From: Tatumella sp. JGM118
GTDB taxonomy: Bacteria > Pseudomonadota > Gammaproteobacteria > Enterobacterales > Enterobacteriaceae
Reading direction: 5' to 3'
Length of the DNA stretch: 64,000 bases
NCBI RefSeq assembly: GCF_018257515.1
Contig: NZ_JAERJR010000003.1
Span: 212,090 to 276,089, forward strand
A program made the translations under genes and the position numbers. How positions within the stretch are numbered: position 1 is the first letter of the stretch; each line of letters starts with the position of its first letter. Shown here piece by piece: positions 1-8,528 of this stretch. Under the pieces are notes generated by a model. It was not told where the DNA came from, did no database searches, and was given only the letters and a program-made list of their open reading frames with translations.

Positions 1-283
1 CTTCCGGTAACTGCTGATGGATCTGCCCGTGGATCGCCCAGGCGGTAGGATCCACATCGTCCCGCAGGCCGTCCTCCGGGTTATCGGCATCCAGCAGCAG
101 TAAATCGCTGGCCCGGAGTCGCGAAAAATGTACCCATTTCGGGTTAATCAGAAATTTTTTACCGTCTTCAGACACGGCTGCACTGAAATGGTTAGCGACG
201 GCTTCATGCATATCCAGTTGAGCCGAAAGCCGGAAGACGGCCGCCAGATCAATACGTAATTGCTGCTCAGGTGTTAACGACAT
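1..283 (-). CDS. Class II aldolase/adducin-family protein (N-terminal part)
   Basis: An open frame runs from an ATG at 283 to the left window edge (94 codons), so the C-terminal half is missing. The visible part has the fold's usual opening: a helix ([17 protein letters not shown]), a [22 protein letters not shown] stretch split over residues 44-66, and the motif [14 protein letters not shown] near the edge. In true sugar-phosphate aldolases a catalytic Glu stands shortly before this His; here Thr-Ala-Trp is seen, as in adducin-like members, so the reaction is unknown. The zinc-binding HTH motif would lie outside the window. It is 63 bases downstream of the ABC transporter on the same strand and probably co-transcribed. 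A paralogue lies at 54196-54978. Confidence 0.75.
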   Translation of the reverse strand, partial: MSLTPEQQLRIDLAAVFRLSAQLDMHEAVANHFSAAVSEDGKKFLINPKWVHFSRLRASDLLLLDADNPEDGLRDDVDPTAWAIHGQIHQQLPE

Positions 284-346
284 ACTTTTCTCGCTCTCTC
301 AGAGGTGGTGCCGGACGCTATCAGATACCCCACGTTGTTCCGGAGA

Positions 347-1867
347 TCATCCGGCCAGCGTGACGTCTTTCAGAAAATCTGCGACCCTTGCATTGCTGCC
401 CTGCCGTAGCAGTCCGGGGGCTTCATCTACGACAACCCGCCCTTTTTCCATAAAGACAATCCGGTCAGATACCCCGAAGGCAAAGTTCATTTCATGGGTG
501 ACGATGACCATGGTGATCCCTTCCTGGGCCAGGCTCTCAATCACGCCAAGGACTTCATTAACTTTCTCCGGGTCCAGCGCCGATGTGGGTTCGTCGAACA
601 GCATAATCTGTGGCCGCATCATCAACGCCCGGGCGATAGCCACTCGTTGCTGCTGGCCGCCTGACAACTGGTGAGGATATTTGCAGGCATGTTCCAGCAT
701 GCCCACTTTCTGCAGTAATGCACAGGCATGGTGCAACCGTGAAGCCTTATCACCGATATGGTGATACTGCGGTGCCAGTAGTAAGTTGTCCATCACCGTC
801 AGGTGGGGAAATAAATTAAAGCTCTGAAAGACCATCCCGATATTTAATCGCAAGGCCGTATTTTCGGTAAATACCGGTAACGATGCGCCAGACTGCTTCA
901 GATGAATAAAGGATTCACCGTTCATTTTCACTTCCCCCTGGTCCAGTTTTTCCAGACCATTGAGCAAACGAATCAATGTGGTTTTCCCGGACCCGGAAGG
1001 CCCGATCACCGAGACCACCTCACCCGCATTGACACTCAGATCCACCGCACCGAGGACTTCGACGTTGTTATACGCTTTATGTAACCGCCGCGCTGACAGC
1101 GCCGGAACCTCTCCCCGCGTTGCGGCAGGGCTGACTACCGCGACGGGGGTCTGCGCCAGTTCCAGCCATTGCGAAGGGACCTGTCGTCCTTTTTTGCGCG
1201 TAACATCCAGATATTTCTCCAGCTGTTTCAGCAAAAAATCAAACACGGTCACGACCAGAATGTAGTAGAAAGCGACCGCCGTCATCGTTTCCATGACCAG
1301 AAAGTTTTCTGAATACAGGCGCTGTCCCACCAGCAGAATCTCCGTCAGAGAAACTATAGAGACCAGGGAGGTCAGTTTGACGATAGAAATATATTCGTTG
1401 GCAAGCCCGGGCAGAGCGACGCGCACCGCCTGCGGAATAATGATCTTCCACTGGATACCGCCATAGGCCAGCCCCAGCGCCCTTCCGGCCTCGTACTGCC
1501 CTTTGTTTATCGACAACAGGCCGCTGCGGTGAATTTCTGCCATATAGGCGGTTTCACTCAGTACCAGCGCGATCAGCCCGGCGTAAAACGGATTACTCAA
1601 TACCCCCGACGTGGACGGAATGGCCTGTGGCATGTTGTAGACAAAAATCAGTAACACCAGCAATGGCAGGCTGCGAAAGAACCAGATATACAGATTTGCC
1701 AGAAAACGCAGAACGGGCTTTGCGGACTGCTTAGCCAGTGCCAGCCCGAAGCCCAGTACCATACTGATAGCCCAGGCTAACAGACTCAGCCGGATCACGG
1801 TCCAGGTGGCCCACCAGAAATCCGTATCTTTGAACAGGCTGAATAAATAACTCCAGTCAAACGTCAT
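347..1867 (-). CDS. Amino-acid ABC transporter, fused permease and ATP-binding protein
   Basis: This 506-residue protein joins two subunits that are normally separate. Residues 1-225 are a HisM/GlnP-type inner-membrane permease with about five membrane segments and the coupling motif [12 protein letters not shown] (126-137). A Pro/Ala-rich linker (about 226-255) leads to an ATPase of the polar amino acid uptake (GlnQ/HisP) family: Walker [10 protein letters not shown] 289-297, Q-loop near 348, signature LSGGQ 401-405, Walker B IMLFDE 421-426 and switch His458. Two copies would give a complete transporter core. No substrate-binding protein gene is visible beside it; it may lie left of the window. 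The neighbouring deacylase, RidA and aldolase genes suggest a modified amino acid as cargo, which is inference. Confidence 0.9.
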   Translation of the reverse strand: MTFDWSYLFSLFKDTDFWWATWTVIRLSLLAWAISMVLGFGLALAKQSAKPVLRFLANLYIWFFRSLPLLVLLIFVYNMPQAIPSTSGVLSNPFYAGLIALVLSETAYMAEIHRSGLLSINKGQYEAGRALGLAYGGIQWKIIIPQAVRVALPGLANEYISIVKLTSLVSIVSLTEILLVGQRLYSENFLVMETMTAVAFYYILVVTVFDFLLKQLEKYLDVTRKKGRQVPSQWLELAQTPVAVVSPAATRGEVPALSARRLHKAYNNVEVLGAVDLSVNAGEVVSVIGPSGSGKTTLIRLLNGLEKLDQGEVKMNGESFIHLKQSGASLPVFTENTALRLNIGMVFQSFNLFPHLTVMDNLLLAPQYHHIGDKASRLHHACALLQKVGMLEHACKYPHQLSGGQQQRVAIARALMMRPQIMLFDEPTSALDPEKVNEVLGVIESLAQEGITMVIVTHEMNFAFGVSDRIVFMEKGRVVVDEAPGLLRQGSNARVADFLKDVTLAG

Positions 1868-1878
1868 ATGCGCGCCCT

Positions 1879-1986
1879 TTATTCTGCTTTGACGTCAGTA
1901 TTCGCACGAGGGCTGCGAAACCACAGCGGCAGATACTGAGGAACGGAGAGGATCTCCTTCACCTCCATCCTCAGGGCTTTTGGCAT
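1879..1986 (-). CDS. Possible 35-codon leader ORF or gene remnant before the fused transporter
   Basis: Directly upstream of the transporter, on its strand, is a short frame from ATG 1986 to TAA 1879, ending 11 bases before the transporter start. It would encode a peptide ending [17 protein letters not shown]. The composition looks coding-like, but there is no good ribosome binding site before its ATG, and nothing in it matches a family I recognise. It could be a leader peptide translated from the transporter mRNA or the eroded tail of a lost gene. The rest of 1868-2183 holds the divergent promoter region of this gene and the LysR gene; no other gene is seen there. Confidence 0.2.
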   Translation of the reverse strand: MPKALRMEVKEILSVPQYLPLWFRSPRANTDVKAE

Positions 1987-2183
1987 CGCTGAAAATTATT
2001 AAATATGTTGGCCCTGACACTAAAAAAACTAACCGCGGTCGTTGACCCCGGACGGTAAAAAAATAACTCACCGGCAACGATGTTATCCGGGACCCTGCCC
2101 ACCCAAAAACCACACAATAACAAGGGAATTGATGGCATGTTAATTGCTTGATCATAGGAAATGGCTATGACCGGAGAGAACTA

Positions 2184-3092
2184 ATGGCTAACTATACGCT
2201 GCGCCAACTGAAGTATTTTATTACCACGGTGGAATGCGGCAGTGTGGCAGAAGCCTCACGTAAGCTGTATATCGCGCAGCCTTCCATTTCCACGGCGATT
2301 AAAGGACTGGAAGACAGCTTCGGGGTACAACTCTTTATCCGACACCATGCGCAGGGAGTCTCACTGACGCCGTCCGGTGCACGCTTTTATCGTAAGGCCC
2401 AGAAACTCCTGCGTATGGCCCATGAGTTTGAACAAAACGCGCTGGCCGATAACGATATTGTTGCGGGACAGATTGATATTGGCTGTTTTGAAACCGTTGC
2501 CCCGCTGATCCTGCCTAAACTGATTGCCGGTTTCAAACAACGCTACCCGGGGGTCGAGTTTATCCTGCGGGATGGCGAACAGCATGAACTGGTGCAGGGA
2601 CTGACTGCCGGCAGTTTCGATCTGGCGTTATTGTATAAACATGAGCTGGATAAGAGTATTACCACCGAGCCTCTGATGCCTCCTTCCAGGCCCTATGTCT
2701 TATTGCCGGCAGGCCACCGTTTTTCTCAACAGCAATCGGTATCGCTGAAAGATCTCGCGTCCGAACCGATGATCCTGCTCGATGTACAGCCAAGCCGTAA
2801 CTATTTCGTCGATCTGTTCACGCAGGCCGACCTGACCCCTAACATTGTGTTCAGTTCGCCCTCCATCGAAATGGTGCGCGGTATGGTCGGTCACGGGTTC
2901 GGGTTCGCCTTACTGGTAACCTGTCCGCACAGCCCGTTCAGTTATGATGGTAAGCCGCTGGTCACGCTTGAAATCAGCGAAGAAGTGGAAGGCTCGGGTC
3001 TTTCTGCCGCCTGGCTGACCCGGACACAGCTGACCAAACCGGCACGATTATTTGTTGATTTCTGTAAAGAAATGCTGGCTGAGGATGCCTGA
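2184..3092 (+). CDS. LysR-family transcriptional regulator
   Basis: The protein (302 residues) starts MANYTLRQLKYF with the standard LysR winged helix-turn-helix (residues about 4-62, including SVAEASRKLYIAQPSIS) and a C-terminal effector-binding domain. I chose ATG 2184 because GGAGAG stands 8 bases upstream; an in-frame ATG at 2148 lacks a site. The gene is divergent from the fused ABC transporter and convergent with the M20 deacylase operon end, so it most likely controls the transporter and perhaps the whole module. The effector is unknown; members close to this type respond to organic acids or amino-acid derivatives. Confidence 0.9.
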   Translation: MANYTLRQLKYFITTVECGSVAEASRKLYIAQPSISTAIKGLEDSFGVQLFIRHHAQGVSLTPSGARFYRKAQKLLRMAHEFEQNALADNDIVAGQIDIGCFETVAPLILPKLIAGFKQRYPGVEFILRDGEQHELVQGLTAGSFDLALLYKHELDKSITTEPLMPPSRPYVLLPAGHRFSQQQSVSLKDLASEPMILLDVQPSRNYFVDLFTQADLTPNIVFSSPSIEMVRGMVGHGFGFALLVTCPHSPFSYDGKPLVTLEISEEVEGSGLSAAWLTRTQLTKPARLFVDFCKEMLAEDA

Positions 3093-3110
3093 AAACGATC
3101 CCGCCGGGGA

Positions 3111-4265
3111 TCAGTCTGACGACTGCATCCACCGGCAAAGGTTCTGCAGCATCGCGCTGCACTGATCCAGTTGATCGATGGCCACGTATTCATCGGGCTT
3201 ATGACCCTGATCCATATTTCCCGGGCCACAGACCAGGGTCGGTATGCCTGCTTCATGGAATAATCCACCCTCTGTGCCATAGGGCACCGTACCGGCGTCG
3301 CTGACGCCGCTCCAGGCCATAATCTGCCGCGCCGCCACGGATTCAACGTCCGTACACAGGCCCGGATACTCGCTCAGCCGGGTAAAACGGATATCGCACG
3401 TCTCCTCAGTCTGTTTCATCTGCGGTATCAACTGCTGTCTGGCGAAGCCGGTGATCGCATCCAGCGTAGCCTGCGGGGAACTGTCGGGGAGATGACGTAA
3501 TTCAAAATCAAAACTGCATTCCGCAGGGACGATGTTGAGGGCATTCCCGCCGCAGATCACTCCGGTATGTAATGTGCTGAAGGGCGGAGAAAAACGGCTG
3601 TCCTGATGCTGCTTCAGCGTCTCCGCCAGAGTGCACATATGGCTTATCAGTCTGGCCGCATATTCCACCGCATTGACCCCTTCCGGGGCGTAAGCAGAAT
3701 GACAGGCATGCCCCCGGACATGACAACGCATGGCCGCTTTCCCTTTATGACCGAATACCGGGCGCATTCCGGTCGGCTCCCCCACAATACAGAGCGCCGG
3801 TTTACACGGCTGGTCATGGATAGCATCGATCAGACTTCTTACCCCCAGACAGCCAACCTCTTCATCATAGGAGAAGGCCAGATGCAGCGGGACATGCAGT
3901 GGCGCGGTCAGAAAATCCGGCAGAGCGGCCAGCACACAGGCGATAAAGCCTTTCATATCCGCAGTGCCGCGTCCGTAATACCTGCCCTGCTGCTCGGTCA
4001 GTTGAAAAGGAGGCATCTGCCAGACTTGTCCCTGAGCCGGGACTACGTCGGTATGTCCGGACAACATCACCCCGCCCGCAGTCACCGGCCCGATCCGCGC
4101 ATATAAATTGGCTTTACTGCGTTCAGAGTTATAGATCAGCTGATGGGTTATCCCGAGTTCAGAAAGATACCCGGCTATCGCCTCAATCAACTGCAGGTTC
4201 GACAGCCGGCTGGTAGTATCGAAGGCAATCAGCCGCGAGAGCCACTCTTTGACATTAACGTTCAT
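3111..4265 (-). CDS. M20 metallopeptidase, acetylornithine deacetylase (ArgE)-like
   Basis: The 384-residue protein belongs to the M20 di-zinc hydrolases and resembles ArgE, which removes acetyl from N-acetylornithine. Metal and catalytic residues are visible: His71 and Asp73 in SGHTDVVP, Asp103 in GTADMKG, Glu135-Glu136 in YDEEVGC, and a late His in DQGHKPDEY. It is the last gene of a RidA-DUF1028-M20 operon and overlaps the DUF1028 gene by 11 bases, showing translational coupling. Since it sits in a catabolic cluster rather than with arg genes, I infer that it deacylates an imported N-acyl amino acid rather than serving arginine synthesis. Substrate specificity cannot be read from the sequence. 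Confidence 0.88.
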   Translation of the reverse strand: MNVNVKEWLSRLIAFDTTSRLSNLQLIEAIAGYLSELGITHQLIYNSERSKANLYARIGPVTAGGVMLSGHTDVVPAQGQVWQMPPFQLTEQQGRYYGRGTADMKGFIACVLAALPDFLTAPLHVPLHLAFSYDEEVGCLGVRSLIDAIHDQPCKPALCIVGEPTGMRPVFGHKGKAAMRCHVRGHACHSAYAPEGVNAVEYAARLISHMCTLAETLKQHQDSRFSPPFSTLHTGVICGGNALNIVPAECSFDFELRHLPDSSPQATLDAITGFARQQLIPQMKQTEETCDIRFTRLSEYPGLCTDVESVAARQIMAWSGVSDAGTVPYGTEGGLFHEAGIPTLVCGPGNMDQGHKPDEYVAIDQLDQCSAMLQNLCRWMQSSD

Positions 4266-4932
4266 CGCCGGGGACTCCGTAGCCCGGGGCTAATGAGGGA
4301 TCGATAGCCCGTAAAATATAGTCGTCCATTTGCGGTTCATAGCTACGCCACAGCCGTTGCAGTTCACCGATCGGATCGTTATCTGCCCAGTCGACACGAA
4401 GATCAACCACCGGCCAGACCAGGTCTCCCACCACTTTCAGTGCCGCCGAGTGCACCGGGCCGGCTTCGCCCCCTTCCGCCAGTCCCGCCTGCAGGGCGAC
4501 CAATAATCGTTCGGCAAGCAATCCACTGGCGTCTTCGAAAGCCTTCACCATCGCGTCGACAACCTTCGGGGTCCGGAGCATATTACCGCCCGCCACACAG
4601 TCTTTACCGGCAACACCGCGGTGGGTCCCCAGCGTTTTTTCGCCACTAAAAAAAGCCGTATTTCCCCCGGCATCAATCGCCAGTACCTGCCGGTATTCGC
4701 TGTACCCCTGACTAAAAAGAACCTCTTTAATCGCCTGTACCGGCGGGCTGGCCTGTTCAAGCCTGGCGAGGATCTGTGGCCCGAGGGCCGGCAGGGTGAT
4801 GTTCTGACTGGAGACGGCCCCCACACCGGCACGCAGCCAGGGGCAGCGCGCACCTACCGCAATACTGGATGAGCTGATTGCAATACCGAGCTGTCCGGTC
4901 TCCGCACAACGGGCGGCTATAGAAAATGTCAT
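4255..4932 (-). CDS. DUF1028 family protein (Ntn-hydrolase-like fold)
   Basis: The 225-residue protein matches the DUF1028 family: it starts MTFSIAARCAETGQLGIA, followed by SSSSIAVGARCPWLRAGVGAV and a central GGNMLRT segment. Family members are thought to have an N-terminal-nucleophile-hydrolase-like fold, but no reaction is established that I know of. A ribosome binding site GAGGTG precedes ATG 4932. The gene begins 14 bases after the RidA gene ends and overlaps the M20 deacylase gene by 11 bases, so all three are one operon. By context it may hydrolyse a C-N bond in a modified amino acid before or after the deacylase acts; this is inference. Confidence 0.88.
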   Translation of the reverse strand: MTFSIAARCAETGQLGIAISSSSIAVGARCPWLRAGVGAVSSQNITLPALGPQILARLEQASPPVQAIKEVLFSQGYSEYRQVLAIDAGGNTAFFSGEKTLGTHRGVAGKDCVAGGNMLRTPKVVDAMVKAFEDASGLLAERLLVALQAGLAEGGEAGPVHSAALKVVGDLVWPVVDLRVDWADNDPIGELQRLWRSYEPQMDDYILRAIDPSLAPGYGVPGDER

Positions 4933-4946
4933 CGTCGCACCTCAGA

Positions 4947-5378
4947 TTATTCAGTGGATTGTGTATCAGGGATCACTGCAATCACATCAATTTCCATCAG
5001 CCATTGTGGCTGAGCTAACGCGGAAACGACCAGTCCGGTGGAGATCGGAAATACACCTTTCAGCCACTTACCGACCTCCTGATAGACCGGCTCGCGGTAG
5101 CGGGGGTCGATCAGATAGGTCGTCGTTTTCACAATATGTGACAACTCGCTGCCCGCTTCTTCCAGCAACTGCTTCACATTTTTCATCGCCTGCTCTGCCT
5201 GGGCACGCGCATCGCCCAGTCCGACCAGACGCCCTTCAAAGTCTGTACCGACCTGACCGCGGACATAAACGGTATTGCCCGCACGCACGGCCTGACATAA
5301 ATCATTGTCCAGAGACTGGTTCGGGTAAGTCTCTTTGGTATTAAACATTCGGATCCGGGTATGGGTCGGTGTTGTCAT
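4947..5378 (-). CDS. RidA family (YjgF/YER057c/UK114) protein
   Basis: The 143-residue protein carries the RidA fold: AVRAGNTVYVRGQVGTD, then ARAQAEQAMKNVKQLLEEAG and the late segment STGLVVSALAQPQWLMEIDVIAV. Canonical RidA hydrolyses reactive enamines or imines; the key Arg position near the C-terminus looks replaced here (LAQPQWLMEIDV), which points to a divergent subgroup that may not be an imine deaminase. I chose ATG 5378 over an earlier frame start because AAGGAAGG lies about 10 bases upstream. First gene of the RidA-DUF1028-M20 operon. Its presence suggests that the pathway makes a labile imine-type intermediate. Confidence 0.88.
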   Translation of the reverse strand: MTTPTHTRIRMFNTKETYPNQSLDNDLCQAVRAGNTVYVRGQVGTDFEGRLVGLGDARAQAEQAMKNVKQLLEEAGSELSHIVKTTTYLIDPRYREPVYQEVGKWLKGVFPISTGLVVSALAQPQWLMEIDVIAVIPDTQSTE

Positions 5379-5605
5379 AGGATACGTCCTTCCTTCGGTC
5401 ATGATGAGAGATCCGGCACGGTCTGCCCCCGTTAACCGGTATGTGATGTCTGCGCGGGGATATCTTAGTCATGCTCGTGCTGCATCTCCGTTACCGGCAT
5501 CCGGCAACCATGACCCCGCAGTCTGATAACGGCCATCATCACCGGAGGCCGGCGGCAGAGAAATTATTTTTTTTATACTGACTGCCCAGCTAAATACTTA
5601 TCAGA

Positions 5606-5644
5606 TTTTCTCTGTCATCGGGGACTGCCCGATGACAGAGAAAA
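5606..5644. repeat. Perfect 17-bp inverted repeat
   Basis: TTTTCTCTGTCATCGGG (5606-5622) is followed after five bases (GACTG) by its exact reverse complement (5628-5644) and then more A residues. The hairpin has T on its 5' arm and A on its 3' arm, so neither strand gives the U-tract of an intrinsic terminator unless the stem itself supplies it. It lies about 230 bases upstream of the RidA operon. Function unknown. Confidence 0.8.
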
Positions 5645-5753
5645 AAAAACGCAGACGGCCGCCCTGTCGCGGCTCTCCGCCTCAGGCACCGATATCGGAT
5701 AAAAGCCGGTTTTGGGTTTTGGGTTGTGTGTTGGGTTCGGCCTGTGTATTTTC

Positions 5754-5940
5754 CTGAGTCCGGGTCCGGATCGGGGTCTGAGTCAGGGTTGGATTGGGGT
5801 CTGAGCAGGATTTGGATTGAGGTCTGAGCAGGATTTGGATTGAGGTCTGAACCGGGGTTGGATTGGGGTCTGAGCAGGGGTTGGATCGGGGTCTGAGTCG
5901 GGGTCCGGATCGGGGTCTGAGTCGGGTTGGGGGCCGGGTT
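5754..5940. repeat. Minisatellite: about eight tandem 23/24-bp G-rich units
   Basis: Units begin CTGAG at 5754, 5778, 5801, 5824, 5870, 5893 and 5917, with CTGAA at 5847. Five units are 23 bp and the others 24 bp; the consensus is roughly CTGAGYMGGGGTTGGATYGG followed by GGT. The two units at 5801 and 5824 are identical. The flanking DNA from about 5705 is similar in flavour (GTTTTGGG runs) but not clearly periodic. Between 5854 and 5915 six GGGG runs are separated by seven or eight bases, so the plus strand could form long-loop G-quadruplexes. The array is in a 675-base gap without a convincing gene (5379-6053). Confidence 0.9.
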
Positions 5941-5986
5941 CAGTCTTCGGCTGCAGGGGGTAAAGGGCGCAACAGAGCGTAATCAC

Positions 5987-6011
5987 AAAAAAGCCGGACC
6001 CGACGTCCGGC
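5987..6011 (-). terminator. Intrinsic terminator after the dimethylarginine hydrolase gene
   Basis: On the minus strand GCCGGAC-loop-GTCCGGC (arms 6005-6011 and 5993-5999) is followed by six T residues (5992-5987). It lies 43 bases beyond the stop codon of the gene ending at 6054. Confidence 0.85.
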
Positions 6012-6053
6012 AGGATAAACAGGAGATCCTGAGTGGCTCAGCAATCTGAGGGG

Positions 6054-6815
6054 TCAGAAACGTAACGAAAGACAGGACAAACTGCCATCCATCCGTTTAA
6101 ATTCACTGGTATCCAGGGTCACCACAGGCATGCCTGTCTGACGGAGGATTTCCCGGGTGACAGGATATCCCTCCGGCATCACCAGGGTGCCGTTAATCAG
6201 TAAGGTATTCCCGGCATAGGCTTCATCATCGGGGATCACCAGCCGCCGGAACCCGGCAAACGCGGGCAGAGCTTCATACGCCGACGTCATCAGCAGCGTA
6301 TTCTGACCAATATAATTCACCACACTCTTCAGATGCAGTCCGGAATCCACCGCAACCGGCGTCACCCGGTAGCCTAAGGGCGCCACCACCGTGGCAAACT
6401 CATCAAGCCCGGCCATATTGGTGCGTCGGGTCATCCCGATAAAAAAGTGTTTATCCGCCAGTAACACATCCCCGCCATCAAGCTGCCCTTTATCACTCAT
6501 CACATACAGCGGGCGATACTTCTCCAGTTCAGGTGCCAGCAATGCACCTTCCCCCTGACGACTGAGTACCCCGGAATGTGTGATAATGGCAAGCTCAGGA
6601 AGGATCACCGCCGGGTCTTCCACAAAGTGTGCATCCGGAAAATCTGGCTCTGCCGGCAGGATAGTGACCCGGATCCCCAGTTCCAGCATAATTTCGATAT
6701 ACCTGAAAAATTGCTGGCGGGTTTTCCCGCTATCCGGCCGCCCGTCATCCGCTGTGGTTTGCCCTTCCGCGCAATTCAGGGCCGGTAACCGGGTTATGAC
6801 TTGTGTAAATTTCAT
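6054..6815 (-). CDS. Dimethylarginine dimethylaminohydrolase (DDAH)-like amidinohydrolase
   Basis: The 253-residue protein fits DDAH, which converts N-methylated arginines to citrulline plus methylamines. Length and residue spacing match the Pseudomonas enzyme closely: HFVEDPA (63-69) with acidic substrate ligands, GQLDGGD (110-116), catalytic His161 in SGLHLKS and nucleophile Cys248 in DGSLSCLSLRF. I chose ATG 6815 because GAGGTGG lies just upstream; an upstream GTG gives two more residues inside that site. It stands alone with its own terminator, downstream of the gab genes on the same strand. A related guanidine-modifying hydrolase is possible, but Cys and His placement favour DDAH. Confidence 0.85.
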   Translation of the reverse strand: MKFTQVITRLPALNCAEGQTTADDGRPDSGKTRQQFFRYIEIMLELGIRVTILPAEPDFPDAHFVEDPAVILPELAIITHSGVLSRQGEGALLAPELEKYRPLYVMSDKGQLDGGDVLLADKHFFIGMTRRTNMAGLDEFATVVAPLGYRVTPVAVDSGLHLKSVVNYIGQNTLLMTSAYEALPAFAGFRRLVIPDDEAYAGNTLLINGTLVMPEGYPVTREILRQTGMPVVTLDTSEFKRMDGSLSCLSLRF

Positions 6816-6914
6816 GACCACCTCTTACGATAACCTCAGAATAAACACTCACTCCCCGGGAACACGGAGACCGCTTACAGGACAGCTTCGCGGTCTGCCA
6901 GCCCCGGTTCAGAC

Positions 6915-6947
6915 AAAAAAAACCGCAGTCACTCTGTCTGCGGTTTT
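6915..6947 (-). terminator. Intrinsic terminator after gabP
   Basis: Stem AAAACCGCAG / CTGCGGTTTT (6919-6928 and 6938-6947) with a nine-base loop; on the minus strand it runs into eight T residues (6922-6915). It separates gabP from the DDAH gene. On the plus strand the stem also ends in TTTT. Confidence 0.85.
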
Positions 6948-6994
6948 ATGATTATCAGCTCTTCAGAGAAGCTCTTTATAACAGGTCACGGCTA

Positions 6995-8398
6995 TCAGAT
7001 ACCGTTTTCCTGCAATGATGGTTCAGAGCGGTTGTTGCGCTGACGACGGTGGATCACCATCCCTGCCAGTACGACGAGTAACGCCAGAATACCGGTCGCA
7101 ATAATCTCGCTACGGTGGGCAGGCATAAACAACATTGAGCAGAGGATACCCACAATCACCACTATCACCGCGTAGGTCAGGCCAGGGAACAGCCACATTC
7201 TGTAATCCAGCACCTCACCCCGTGCTTCCATACGTTTACGCATCACCAGATGCGAGCAGGAGATGACCAGATACACCAGCAAGGCAATCGCGCCTGAGCT
7301 GGCCAGCAGGAAGTCAAACACTTCTGCCGGTGCAAAGTAGTTCGCAAACACCGCCAGGAACGCGGCCGCGGTGGAAGACAATACGGCCACCCACGGTGTT
7401 CCGCTGTTACTGGTTTTCGCCGCTGCCGCAGGGGCATCTTTACGGGTGGCCAGTGAATAGAGCATACGTGATGAGGTATAAAGGGCAGAGTTCAGACAGC
7501 TACACACCGCGGTCAGCACCACGATATCGACAATCAGCCGGGCATGCGGAATATTCATCAGTTCCAGCACCGTCTGATAAGACCCGTTTTTTGCCAGTGC
7601 CGGGGTATTCCAGGGCACCAGAGAGACAATAAACAGGATAGATAACAGGTAGAACAGAGAAATACGCCAGATAACGGAGTTCGTTGCCCGTGAAATTTCA
7701 CGGCCCGGGTTTTTAGATTCAGCCGCCGCAATCGTGACAATCTCGGTGCCCATAAAAGAGAACATGGTGGTCAGGATAGCCGCCAGCACTGCACCGAAGC
7801 CGTGGGGCATAAAGCCGCCGGTATCGTATAAATGCGACATACCGCTGACCTGACTACCAGGCATCAGACCGAAGATAGCCACACATCCCAGCACCAGGAA
7901 CGCCACAATCGCAACGACTTTCACCAGCGCCAGCCAGAACTCAAATTCACCGTAATGTTTCACACTAAACAGGTTACTTGCCGTCAGTAGCAGGGTGATC
8001 ACCAGCGTGAACTGCCAGATAGCCACCTGCGGGAACCACGCGTTAAGAATGGTCGCCGCGGCATTGGCTTCCAGCGGGATCACCAGCACCCAGAACCACC
8101 AGTATAACCAGCCGATGGTAAACCCGGCCCAGCGGCCCAGGGCTTTTTGTGCATAAGTGGAAAACGACCCGGAGTCGGGGGTACTGACGGCCATTTCCGC
8201 CAGCATACGCATAATTAATACTACCAGCCCGCCGGCGATAATATAGGCGATCAGAACAGCGGGTCCGGCTTCAGCAATCGCATGGCCGGAACCGACAAAT
8301 AATCCCGCGCCGATCACACCGGCAATCGAGAGCATACGGATATGACGGGATTTCAGCCCCGGAGATAATGAATCAGTACCAGAAGAAGTAACGCTCAT
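6995..8398 (-). CDS. gabP: GABA permease (APC family amino-acid transporter)
   Basis: A 467-residue inner-membrane protein with about twelve membrane segments. It has the amino acid/polyamine permease signature near the start (RHIRMLSIAGVIGAGLFVGSG, residues about 19-39 when split) and the GTEIVTIAAAESKNP stretch in the middle, both typical of GabP. It imports 4-aminobutyrate with protons. GAGGG precedes ATG 8398. It lies 130 bases downstream of gabT on the same strand, with a hairpin between them, so it can be co-transcribed with gabT at a lower level. The context (gabT, MocR regulator, succinate semialdehyde dehydrogenase) supports GABA over other APC substrates. Confidence 0.92.
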   Translation of the reverse strand: MSVTSSGTDSLSPGLKSRHIRMLSIAGVIGAGLFVGSGHAIAEAGPAVLIAYIIAGGLVVLIMRMLAEMAVSTPDSGSFSTYAQKALGRWAGFTIGWLYWWFWVLVIPLEANAAATILNAWFPQVAIWQFTLVITLLLTASNLFSVKHYGEFEFWLALVKVVAIVAFLVLGCVAIFGLMPGSQVSGMSHLYDTGGFMPHGFGAVLAAILTTMFSFMGTEIVTIAAAESKNPGREISRATNSVIWRISLFYLLSILFIVSLVPWNTPALAKNGSYQTVLELMNIPHARLIVDIVVLTAVCSCLNSALYTSSRMLYSLATRKDAPAAAAKTSNSGTPWVAVLSSTAAAFLAVFANYFAPAEVFDFLLASSGAIALLVYLVISCSHLVMRKRMEARGEVLDYRMWLFPGLTYAVIVVIVGILCSMLFMPAHRSEIIATGILALLVVLAGMVIHRRQRNNRSEPSLQENGI

Positions 8399-8477
8399 GG
8401 TTTTCCCTCATAATAGTTTTTTTGCTAAGTGACTGAAGATTCAGTCACCTGCGGTTGAGCGGGAAGTACTTTACCAG

Positions 8478-8509
8478 GCTGTCCGGAGAGGAACGGTCTC
8501 CGGAACAGC
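8478..8509. other. Hairpin between gabT and gabP
   Basis: GCTGTCCGGAGA (8478-8489) pairs with TCTCCGGAACAGC (8497-8509) with one bulged A. There is no T-tract. It may act as an mRNA-processing or partial-termination signal that sets gabP below gabT; this is inference. Confidence 0.5.
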
Positions 8510-8528
8510 ACATGAGAAACTCTCGTGA

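Noticed and set aside
2148-2183. Upstream start for the first LysR gene
   Set aside because: No ribosome site; GGAGAG before 2184 and the family's N-terminal length support the shorter form.
5754-5940. Possible CRISPR array
   Set aside because: Units are contiguous, without spacers, and no cas gene is in the window. The same holds for the array at 29569-29852.
5783-5986. Minus-strand frame encoding a Pro/Asp/Ser-rich repeat peptide
   Set aside because: It is produced by the 23/24-bp minisatellite; unit length is not a steady multiple of three, so the reading frame shifts between units, and no ribosome site is seen.
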